Shown here: piece by piece, positions 8,619-15,535 of the stretch
Position numbering within the stretch: the first letter of the stretch is position 1
How the letters are laid out: every line of letters starts with the position of its first letter
Assembly: GCA_049293015.1 (NCBI GenBank)
Contig: JBATSB010000171.1
Span: forward strand, 18,347 to 82,346
Direction of reading: 5' to 3'
Length of the DNA stretch: 64,000 bases
DNA from: UBA2330 sp049293015
Lineage (GTDB): Bacteria; Bacteroidota; Ignavibacteria; Tepidaquicellales; Tepidaquicellaceae
Position numbers and translations under genes: made by a program
Notes under the pieces: generated by a model
Told to the model about the DNA's origin: nothing
Seen by the model: the letters and a program-made list of their open reading frames with translations, nothing else
Databases searched by the model: none

Positions 8619-9710
8619 ATGGAACCAATTAATATTTCTGATTTTGAAATTCTTGCAAAGGAAAAATTAGACAAGAAAGCTTTTGATTATTATTCCAGCG
8701 GAGCTGATGAGGAGATCACTTTGAAAGAAAATTGTAATGCATTCAAAAGAATTTTTCTTAAATACAGGGTTCTTGTGGATGTAAGTAAAAGAGATCTGTC
8801 AACAGAGATTCTTGGTCATAAAATTTCCATGCCTGTAATTATTGCTCCCACTGCTTTTCAAAAAATGGCAAATGCGGACGGAGAAGTTGCAACTGCTAAA
8901 GCTGCAGGGAAAGCCGGTACCATAATGATCTTAAGCACTTTATCAAATACATCAGTGGAAGAAGTCGTCAAAGCTACTTCAGGACCGGTTTGGTTTCAGC
9001 TCTATGTCTTCAGAGACAGGGAAATTACTAAAGAACTTATTAAGAAAGCTGAAGCTGCAGGAGTGAAGGCAATCGTATTAACGGTTGATGCTCCACTTCT
9101 CGGTCAAAGAGAAAGAGATAAAAGAAATAAATTTAACCTTCCCCAAGGTCTGGAAATCACGAACCTGTCTTTTGTTTCAAAGTCTAATCTCATAGTTAAA
9201 AATGATTCAGGACTTGCAGGTTACGTAACAGAAAATCTTGACCCGTCTCTTAGCTGGAAAGACATCGACTGGCTGAGATCTGTAACTACACTTCCAATTA
9301 TTTTAAAAGGAATTGCTTGCAAAGAAGATGCATTGCTTGCCGTAGAATATGACATTGAAGGTATTGTAGTTTCAAATCACGGAGGCAGACAGCTTGATAC
9401 ATGCAGAGCAACTATTGATGTACTTCCCGAAATATCAAATGCAGTAAGTGGTAAAACAGAAATATTAATGGACGGCGGTATAAGAAGAGGTACTGATATT
9501 CTGAAAGCACTTGCTCTCGGTGCTAATTCTGTATTGACCGGCAGACCTGTGCTGTGGGGATTGTCTCATAATGGCGAAAACGGTGTAATTAATGTTTTGA
9601 ATATTTTTAAAAAAGAACTTGATCTGGCAATGGCTTTATGCGGCTGCTCAGATATTAAAAAAATTACAAATGATCTCATTGTCCAAAATCAAATCTCATT
9701 CCAAAGGTAA
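8619..9710 (+). CDS. FMN-dependent alpha-hydroxy-acid oxidase/dehydrogenase (lactate/glycolate oxidase family)
   Basis: The 363-residue protein has the full alpha-hydroxy-acid oxidase signature. Visible are YYSSGADEEITLKEN at 26-40, PVIIAPTAFQKMAN near 72-85, WFQLYV (substrate/FMN tyrosine), LTVDAPLLGQRERDKRN, the active-site SNHGGRQLD with catalytic His and Arg near 252-260, and the FMN phosphate loop DGGIRRGTDILKALALGA followed by TGRPVLWGL. Enzymes of this family oxidise L-lactate, glycolate or longer 2-hydroxy acids to the keto acid; specificity cannot be told by eye. Its last 35 bp overlap the convergent DUF481 gene, so neither has room for its own terminator. Confidence 0.93.
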   Translation: MEPINISDFEILAKEKLDKKAFDYYSSGADEEITLKENCNAFKRIFLKYRVLVDVSKRDLSTEILGHKISMPVIIAPTAFQKMANADGEVATAKAAGKAGTIMILSTLSNTSVEEVVKATSGPVWFQLYVFRDREITKELIKKAEAAGVKAIVLTVDAPLLGQRERDKRNKFNLPQGLEITNLSFVSKSNLIVKNDSGLAGYVTENLDPSLSWKDIDWLRSVTTLPIILKGIACKEDALLAVEYDIEGIVVSNHGGRQLDTCRATIDVLPEISNAVSGKTEILMDGGIRRGTDILKALALGANSVLTGRPVLWGLSHNGENGVINVLNIFKKELDLAMALCGCSDIKKITNDLIVQNQISFQR

Positions 9711-10413
9711 GTTTATTATCTGCTCTTACTCTTCCTACTGAAACGACATCCTGAAAAGTATATAAATAATTTGCTGTAAAAGAAATTTTTTCATGAACAG
9801 GAACCTTCAGGTTTGAATCGACCCAGAAATTTGCACTAGAGATCTGTGAAATATCCGGCTGAAAAAATGCCACCATTGTAAATATCAAATGCTCTTTTAA
9901 TAGATCCTGTTTTGTTTTTAGTCTGAATGAAAATCTTATTTTATCCTGATCAAAATTTCCCGGCTTGGCTGTAAGATTTTCATAATCATAGATCAGAGCT
10001 GCTGATATGGATGTTTTGTTCTTTTCGTTTTCTATAGGCACATATTTTATACCGCCTCCCGACTGAGAACGCAGATCAATACCCTTTGCAAAACTGTAAT
10101 TCAGATACTGTAGTATAAATGGAGAAAATTTATTTTCATAAAACAGATCAGCCGTGAAAGCTGCAATTATTTCATCCTCATCTTTTCGACCTTTATTCTC
10201 ACCGTAACCAATGGATGCAAATAGAATAGTCTCAAGAATTCTGCCTGCCCGCTTCAATTCTCCTGCACCCTGAATATAAAATTTATTTGTATTACCACTT
10301 TGATAAAGTCCGGCACCGGATAGAAAACCTGACCAGTCAGATATTTTTTTTGAAGAATCCTGAGCATTTGAATATAGCGGAATTGCTAAAAAGAAGAATA
10401 ATAAAAATTTCAT
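9676..10413 (-). CDS. DUF481-type outer-membrane beta-barrel protein
   Basis: The 245-residue protein begins with a clear signal peptide (MKFLLFFFLAIPLYSNAQ). The rest has alternating hydrophobic/aromatic strands ending in FGMRFDFGQ, as expected for an outer-membrane barrel. The opening SGAGLYQSGNTNKFYIQGAGEL resembles the DUF481 (YdiY, salt-induced outer-membrane protein) pattern in which a glycine- and asparagine-rich turn precedes repeated strands. Function in the family is poorly known. The gene is monocistronic, sits just downstream of the terminator at 10518-10551 and overlaps the 3' end of the convergent oxidase gene by 35 bp. Confidence 0.75.
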   Translation of the reverse strand: MKFLLFFFLAIPLYSNAQDSSKKISDWSGFLSGAGLYQSGNTNKFYIQGAGELKRAGRILETILFASIGYGENKGRKDEDEIIAAFTADLFYENKFSPFILQYLNYSFAKGIDLRSQSGGGIKYVPIENEKNKTSISAALIYDYENLTAKPGNFDQDKIRFSFRLKTKQDLLKEHLIFTMVAFFQPDISQISSANFWVDSNLKVPVHEKISFTANYLYTFQDVVSVGRVRADNKLTFGMRFDFGQ

Positions 10414-10506
10414 TTAGCTCTTATAAGTTTTATACATAATTTTTAAAAGAAGTTTAAAATACAAATACTCAAATATATAATAAATGAAAGCATTTAAAAA
10501 AAAATT

Positions 10507-10551
10507 ATTTATATAAAAAAACTCTGTAAAGCACTTACCTTACAGAGTTTT
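10507..10551 (-). terminator. Rho-independent terminator of the small secreted-protein gene
   Basis: AAAACTCTGTAA (10518-10529) and TTACAGAGTTTT (10540-10551) form a perfect 12-bp stem with a 10-nt loop. On the minus strand the stem is followed by a run of T residues and AT-rich DNA, so it should end transcription of the gene at 10576-10941. This insulates the DUF481 gene. Confidence 0.85.
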
Positions 10552-10575
10552 GAGGGTTGTAATAATCTATGAATA

Positions 10576-10941
10576 TTATTGATCCTGATAGTTTATATTG
10601 AACTGAAATACTTTTTCACTGTAATCAGGACTTGCCCATAGATTTAATGAATTCAGCTTCGAGCTTATATTCATTATCAGATTTTCATTAATTCCTTTCA
10701 AACCTGTGAATTCTATTTTACCATTTTCCGAAACAGTAGTAAAAACTGTTACTTCACCGGTGAGATCTTTACTCTCATATCTTAGATATGGTGTACTCAA
10801 TACTTCCTTTATTTCAATTACTATCTGATCACTCAGCTCATTTATATTACCTTTTTCAGTACCGTCGGCTTTTGATTCAGTCGAAACCACTAAAAGCAAT
10901 ATAGCAAAAGTAAACATTAATTTTGTAAATAACTTTTTCAT
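10576..10941 (-). CDS. Small exported protein with TonB-C-terminus-like domain, function unknown
   Basis: The 121-residue product starts with a signal peptide (MKKLFTKLMFTFAILLLVVSTESKADG). The mature part has a GEVTVFTTVSENGKIEFTGL stretch, a short helix, and a final strand VFQFNINY. That order (G-x-V-x-V-x-F-x-V, G-x-I, helix, aromatic, F-x-I) resembles the C-terminal fold of TonB-like proteins, but it lacks a TonB N-terminal anchor and proline-rich linker. A periplasmic or secreted role is likely. A strong terminator follows; no operon partner. Confidence 0.6.
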   Translation of the reverse strand: MKKLFTKLMFTFAILLLVVSTESKADGTEKGNINELSDQIVIEIKEVLSTPYLRYESKDLTGEVTVFTTVSENGKIEFTGLKGINENLIMNISSKLNSLNLWASPDYSEKVFQFNINYQDQ

Positions 10942-11024
10942 TTCTTTACTCCTTATGTTAATTTAAATTTTGTTGGACAAAGGATTATTCGGAATATAAA
11001 ATGATTAGTTTCAAATAAGCCCAT

Positions 11025-12680
11025 CTAGCTTATTATGAGAGTTGTAAAGAACTGGAAAGACAGAATTGCAGACAGAAAAATCATCACAATAGTTACTCCT
11101 TCGAAAAGTCTTAGTAATACGGGAACTGAATAATCCGGTTTATATTCATTATTTATTTTATGATCCATCCAAAAATAATGAAAAGAATTTAATATAATAA
11201 ATCCCGTGAATGTTATTATAAAAACAAAAGGTATTGAAATAAGATTTTTTATATTCAGAATATTGAATCCGTATAATGGCATCAGAAAATAACCACAAAT
11301 TACACCAAGAGAAGCAAATGTAGAAAGTCTGATCAGCTCAGACAATATTTTCTTATAACTTTTGTCATATTTTTGAGTGATAAGTATTTTATCAACTTGC
11401 GAAAAAAAACTCTTTCTTAATACATTCCCACAAAGTAGCATAAACACTGCTATTGCAAGCGTGCCCATGATCATTTCAATATAAACTAAATACAAATGAA
11501 GGATTTCGTTTAAAACTCCCTTCAGAAGATAAAGCAAAGAATAACCTGCTAAAGTTATTATCAACAACAAAAGTGATACTCCGAAGACCAATGCAACTGT
11601 AATAAAAATATATGAGATCAGATTATTCAGAAAAGAAATATTAACAGACGGCTTAAAAATCTTGATTGGATCTTTTAGAATATCAGATCTGAGAGTGAAT
11701 GAAGGATGGTATCCGAATAATTTTTCAATAAAATTTTGTTCAAGGATCTTTTTTACGGATTTATCAAAAAATTTTATCTGGGCAGAAGTATCTGATAATA
11801 AAGATGCCGTCCTAAGATCTGCGTAATATTCACGGCTTCTAATAAGCATTCTGAAAAGGAGAAAAAGAATTATCAGCAGTCCAGTTATTTGAATAAATAA
11901 ATTCAAATAGACAGCCGCTTTTTCCATTACAATTAAAAAAGTAAGTTCACTGCTGAAAGCTTTTGAAGCAATGCTCTTAATTAAAGCAAAGAACATAACA
12001 AAAGTCGATACTGCAAGGGTGATGAGAAATGGAATCTTTAATACTGATTCCGCAAAATAAGTTTTTGGGATGTCTTTATTTTTTATATGGGAAAATTCAT
12101 GGAGTATAATACTTTCAAAAAGAACATAATTTTTTAATGAAATTATTTTCAAAAGTCCCCTTCCCGCCTTGAGATACAAATTTTTTCCTGTACCAAAGAC
12201 CTGTCCGCTGAAGTCTCTGATATTTCCATTAGTATAATAGCTTACATGATCATTTATCCCTGCCTTTATCCTCAGTGTTTCCAGCATCTCAAAAGTTTTC
12301 TCATCTTTGATCAGTATCAGATCATTTCCTTTAATAATCTTTTCGGGCTTTTTTTTATAAATGTAATAAGATATTCCAAAGATAAGGAAAACAAATGTAA
12401 ACTGAATCACAATCGGTTTCAAAAATAAAAATATATTGCTGAAAAAAACTTCGGGAGGCGTATTGAATACTTTATCTACATCATAAAATTCTGTCAATGA
12501 AAATATTGCTAGAGGTGATGATTCTGTTTCAAATAAAAATGATGGGATGTAATTTCCCACTATGATTGTAATACCGGTTATTGTCAGTAAAAAAAGACGG
12601 AATATATTATCCGTCTCGATCGGGTATTCAAAAACATTTTCATAAGTTAATTTTTTTTCACCCGATTTCAACTCACTCAT
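11025..12680 (-). CDS. M48-type (HtpX/Ste24-like) membrane zinc metalloprotease
   Basis: I start this at the ATG of MSELKSGEKK (551 residues); a TTG four codons upstream is possible but weaker. It overlaps the upstream gene by 8 bp, which suggests translational coupling. Zinc-site motifs are visible: HEFSH at residues 194-198 and REYYAD with Glu284 as the probable third ligand. This spacing and pattern are those of family M48. Several hydrophobic segments lie on both sides, and the C-terminal third (from about 340) is a second multi-span membrane region that extends well beyond HtpX (about 290 residues). It probably cleaves membrane or membrane-adjacent proteins. A short hairpin (11014-11034) covers its stop codon. 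It is last in the Rieske-queG-154aa operon. Confidence 0.75.
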   Translation of the reverse strand: MSELKSGEKKLTYENVFEYPIETDNIFRLFLLTITGITIIVGNYIPSFLFETESSPLAIFSLTEFYDVDKVFNTPPEVFFSNIFLFLKPIVIQFTFVFLIFGISYYIYKKKPEKIIKGNDLILIKDEKTFEMLETLRIKAGINDHVSYYTNGNIRDFSGQVFGTGKNLYLKAGRGLLKIISLKNYVLFESIILHEFSHIKNKDIPKTYFAESVLKIPFLITLAVSTFVMFFALIKSIASKAFSSELTFLIVMEKAAVYLNLFIQITGLLIILFLLFRMLIRSREYYADLRTASLLSDTSAQIKFFDKSVKKILEQNFIEKLFGYHPSFTLRSDILKDPIKIFKPSVNISFLNNLISYIFITVALVFGVSLLLLIITLAGYSLLYLLKGVLNEILHLYLVYIEMIMGTLAIAVFMLLCGNVLRKSFFSQVDKILITQKYDKSYKKILSELIRLSTFASLGVICGYFLMPLYGFNILNIKNLISIPFVFIITFTGFIILNSFHYFWMDHKINNEYKPDYSVPVLLRLFEGVTIVMIFLSAILSFQFFTTLIIS

Positions 12681-13137
12681 CTCCCAATGCAAATGATGAT
12701 ATCAGTGAATCCCTGATACGAAGTGCTGTCTTTTCATTCAGTTCAATTTCTTTTAGCTTTTTATCAATAAGCTCAGAGATCTTATTCAACTGATCATTTG
12801 TAAGTGTAAGTGACTTAACTTCTTCAGGTTTTTTCTTTTTTGAAAAAAACCCTTTCAGCTTTTCCTTGATCTTTTCATTCATCTCATCTTTTGCAACTTT
12901 TACAACGTCTGTCATAAGATAAGTCACAATGCCTGAAACTAAAGTCATCACTGCAGGAGTTGCGAGTTCACTGAACTCTACCATCCCGAATCCAAGCTGC
13001 GCATCTTTATCCGATTTGCGAACATCAAAATGTGTATTCGCAAGCTCATCAAAATATTCAAGTTCGTCAGGAGAAATATCTTCGATCAGAGTTTTTGAAA
13101 TTTCTATTGCTATTTCCTGTGTATATTCTTTTGCCAT
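12673..13137 (-). CDS. Conserved-looking protein of unknown function, coupled to the M48 protease
   Basis: The 154-residue protein is not recognised. Residues 1-50 are acidic and probably helical (ISPDELEYFDELANTHFD). Residues 55-80 are hydrophobic (FSELATPAVMTLVSGIVTYL) and could be one membrane or amphipathic helix. Residues 80-105 are a Lys-rich helix (KEKLKGFFSKKKK), and the C-terminus is a coiled-coil-like helix. The stop overlaps the protease start by 8 bp, so its product may be a partner or regulator of the protease; that is inference from position only. Confidence 0.55.
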   Translation of the reverse strand: MAKEYTQEIAIEISKTLIEDISPDELEYFDELANTHFDVRKSDKDAQLGFGMVEFSELATPAVMTLVSGIVTYLMTDVVKVAKDEMNEKIKEKLKGFFSKKKKPEEVKSLTLTNDQLNKISELIDKKLKEIELNEKTALRIRDSLISSFALGDE

Positions 13138-13167
13138 AATAATAATTTTAGTAAAATAATATTTAGT

Positions 13168-14097
13168 TTATGAAATTTCATCTTTTGCTTTTTTAAGATT
13201 TCTCTGCCAGCCTTTGAATTTTGTTCTCTTCACAGGTGTACCGTTAAACTGTTCATCAAACTCATCCTCATTCATCTTCATTAACTCCTCATAGCTTTTA
13301 TTAAAATGTCCTGCAGCGGGAAAGAAATTTTCATCCTCAGTAAAAAATTTATTTCGTGTAAACGGACATACTTCCTGACATACATCACATCCGAAAATCC
13401 ATCCGTCAAGTTTTATATCATCTGGAATTTCATTTCTGTTTTCAATGGTCTGATAGGAAATACATAAATTTGAATCAAGTTTATATTCTTCATAGATCGC
13501 ACCGGTTGGGCATGCATCAATACATAGATTACATGATCCGCAAAGATCATCGACAGGTTTATCATAGATAAGTTCTTTATTTATTAAAATAGTAGCTATA
13601 AAAAAATAACTGCCAAAATCCATATTTATAATATTCGAATTTTTTCCCATCCAACCAATACCTGATCTCGCAGCCCAGACCTTATCCATTACTGGTCCGT
13701 CATCAATATATGATTTCGTTATTGTTTCAGACTCAAGTTTTTCAATTTCAAAACAAAGGTCTTTTAAAATATTTTTTAATATTTTATGATAATCCCTTTT
13801 ACCCCAGGCATATCTTGAAATTTTTGGAATTGAAGGTTCATCTATATGTTCAGCCGGTGTATCATAAAAATAGGCAAGTGAAATAACAGATCTGACATCT
13901 TCTAGAATCAGAGACGGGTCTTTCCTTTTATCAAAACTTTTGTTCATCCACTGCATATCAGCATTCAAACCTTTATCCATCCATTGTCTGAGAACATTGG
14001 ATTCATTTGTCAAAATTTCTGCTTTTGAAAATCCTGTCTTTATAAATCCAGATTCGCTGCACAATTTTTTTATATTATTTGAAAGACTGTCTTTCAT
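13168..14097 (-). CDS. queG: Epoxyqueuosine reductase
   Basis: The 309-residue enzyme makes the last step of queuosine synthesis on tRNA (epoxyqueuosine to queuosine, wobble position 34) using cobalamin and two 4Fe-4S clusters. The clusters' ligands are CGSCNLCIDACPTGA (about 180-194) and CDVCQEVCP (about 233-241), with an extra CISYQT between them. KSYIDDGPVMDKVWAARSG, with the conserved acidic residues, and GWMGKNSNII match the cobalamin-binding half. The length is near the short end for the family, with no C-terminal HEAT repeat. It lies 24 bp after the Rieske gene and 30 bp before the next gene, so likely in an operon. Confidence 0.95.
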   Translation of the reverse strand: MKDSLSNNIKKLCSESGFIKTGFSKAEILTNESNVLRQWMDKGLNADMQWMNKSFDKRKDPSLILEDVRSVISLAYFYDTPAEHIDEPSIPKISRYAWGKRDYHKILKNILKDLCFEIEKLESETITKSYIDDGPVMDKVWAARSGIGWMGKNSNIINMDFGSYFFIATILINKELIYDKPVDDLCGSCNLCIDACPTGAIYEEYKLDSNLCISYQTIENRNEIPDDIKLDGWIFGCDVCQEVCPFTRNKFFTEDENFFPAAGHFNKSYEELMKMNEDEFDEQFNGTPVKRTKFKGWQRNLKKAKDEIS

Positions 14098-14121
14098 TAA
14101 ATTATTATCAACTTAATATAT

Positions 14122-14466
14122 TCAAAATTCAAAGTTAAATCTTTTCTCATCCGGTATTTTCACATACAAAAATCCGTCTACTGTTTTATATTCAAAAGTC
14201 CTGAGTCTGCATCCAAGTTTAGTAGGCTGCTCACCGGTCTTCAGATTAAAACGGAATCCATGCATGGGACAGGCAACGTACATCTCTTCAATATAACCTT
14301 CAAAAATCTGCGGAGTATGATTGTGAGGACAGACATTATCCACCACATAGATCTCACCTTCGACTTTAAAAACTGCGATCTCATTTTCTTCATCGAGTTC
14401 AAACCGTCTGCCTTTTCTGTTATATATCTCGGACTCCTTACAGATCTTTTTAAAATTATTTTCCAT
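14122..14466 (-). CDS. Rieske [2Fe-2S] ferredoxin-like protein
   Basis: The 114-residue single-domain protein has both Rieske boxes, CPHNH and CPMHG, about 20 residues apart, so it should bind a 2Fe-2S cluster with two Cys and two His. The overall pattern (FKVEGEIYVVDNVCPH, then YVACPMHGFRFNLKTGE) is that of small soluble NirD/ferredoxin-type proteins, with no signal peptide or membrane anchor. It is the first gene of a minus-strand operon with queG. Donation of electrons to QueG is conceivable but unproven. No nitrite reductase or dioxygenase is adjacent. Confidence 0.88.
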   Translation of the reverse strand: MENNFKKICKESEIYNRKGRRFELDEENEIAVFKVEGEIYVVDNVCPHNHTPQIFEGYIEEMYVACPMHGFRFNLKTGEQPTKLGCRLRTFEYKTVDGFLYVKIPDEKRFNFEF

Positions 14467-14586
14467 TTGTGAATAATAAGCAGATTAATATTTAAAAAAA
14501 GTTTAAAAGTTTGGTTTTATAAATGCTGTAATTAAATGGAATAATAAAATTGTAATAATTAAATTAGCTGAATTAAAAAATTAATA

Positions 14587-15168
14587 ATGAATAAAAACAG
14601 AATGGAAGCATTCAGCGACGGCGTGATCGCAATTATAATTACGATTCTTGTTCTTGAAATGAAAATTCCACACGGTGGCACTTTAAACGATCTTGTTCCA
14701 CTTATACCGGTATTCTTAAGTTATGTACTTAGTTTTATTTATCTTGGAATATACTGGAATAACCATCATCACATTCTGCAGACAGTTTCAAAAACAAACG
14801 GAAAGATCCTTTGGGCAAATCTGCATCTGCTTTTCTGGCTTTCTCTTTTGCCTTTTGTAACAGGCTGGATGGGTGAGAATCATTTCGATCCAATGCCGGT
14901 AGCATTGTATGGCATTGTACTTCTTTTGGCTGCAATTGCTTACTTCATTCTCCAGTCTCAGATTCTTAAGTTTGAAGGAAAAGACAGTCTCCTTGCAAAA
15001 GCATTAGGTAAGGATTCAAAAGGGAAGTTGTCACCAGTATTATATGTTGTTGCGATTGCCTGTTCTTTTTTTAATGTTTGGATTGCATTTGGGATCTACA
15101 TACTTGTTGCATTGATGTGGCTTATTCCCGATAAAAGAATTGAAAATAAACTTCTGAGTGAAAATTAA
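14587..15168 (+). CDS. TMEM175-family potassium channel (DUF1211)
   Basis: The 193-residue protein has six probable membrane helices and begins with RMEAFSDGVIAIIITILVLE, the signature of prokaryotic TMEM175 channels. FSDG on the first helix is the hallmark, with the isoleucine ring expected to form the selectivity filter. YWNNHHHIL and the repeat-like LFWLSLLPF also fit. Family proteins of this size assemble as tetramers conducting K+. It is monocistronic and ends at a hairpin terminator at 15178-15210. Confidence 0.9.
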   Translation: MNKNRMEAFSDGVIAIIITILVLEMKIPHGGTLNDLVPLIPVFLSYVLSFIYLGIYWNNHHHILQTVSKTNGKILWANLHLLFWLSLLPFVTGWMGENHFDPMPVALYGIVLLLAAIAYFILQSQILKFEGKDSLLAKALGKDSKGKLSPVLYVVAIACSFFNVWIAFGIYILVALMWLIPDKRIENKLLSEN

Positions 15169-15177
15169 AATAAAAAA

Positions 15178-15210
15178 CTTCTCAGCGGAAATCCCGTTGA
15201 GAAGCTTTTT
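15178..15210. terminator. Bidirectional terminator between TMEM175 and STAS genes
   Basis: CTTCTCAGCGG (15178-15188) pairs with CCGTTGAGAAG (15194-15204) with one G-T pair and a 5-nt loop. T residues follow on the plus strand and an A-rich run precedes, so the stem can serve both the plus-strand channel gene and the minus-strand ribF-rpsO-pnp-STAS operon. Confidence 0.85.
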
Positions 15211-15229
15211 AAGATATATGTAAGAAATT

Positions 15230-15535
15230 TTATTTTATTTCAAATACCCTGTCTAGACGTGCAATCTTCATAAGATCTTCGACATTCTTGTTTACATTTA
15301 TCAGCATCAGTTTTCTTTCCTTATCTCTTTCAATCCTTTCTGAAAAGAGAAGAACAGAAAGTCCAGAGCTGTCGCACTTTGTTACATCTTTAAGGTCAAT
15401 GATAAACTGATTATTGATTTCCTTCTGTAAAAAAACCAACTCAGTTTTCAACTGTGCAGCAAGGCTATGGTCAAGAGACTTTTCTTCAAGTTTGAAAATA
15501 GTCTTGTCGTCCTGTTTATCGATTTCAAATTTCAT
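15230..15535 (-). CDS. STAS-domain anti-sigma factor antagonist (SpoIIAA/RsbV type)
   Basis: The 101-residue protein is a single STAS domain. The key motif KCDSSGLSVLL at about 52-62 includes the serine normally phosphorylated by a partner anti-sigma kinase, and FIIDLKDV precedes it as in SpoIIAA. It would act in the cytoplasm by binding an anti-sigma or switch protein when unphosphorylated. No kinase or sigma factor is adjacent. Its ATG overlaps the pnp stop by 1 bp (TAATG), so it is translationally coupled to pnp, an unusual partner. Confidence 0.88.
   Translation of the reverse strand: MKFEIDKQDDKTIFKLEEKSLDHSLAAQLKTELVFLQKEINNQFIIDLKDVTKCDSSGLSVLLFSERIERDKERKLMLINVNKNVEDLMKIARLDRVFEIK

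Noticed and set aside
12681..12692. TTG start for the M48-type protease
   Set aside because: The ATG four codons downstream is stronger and gives the usual short overlap with the upstream gene.
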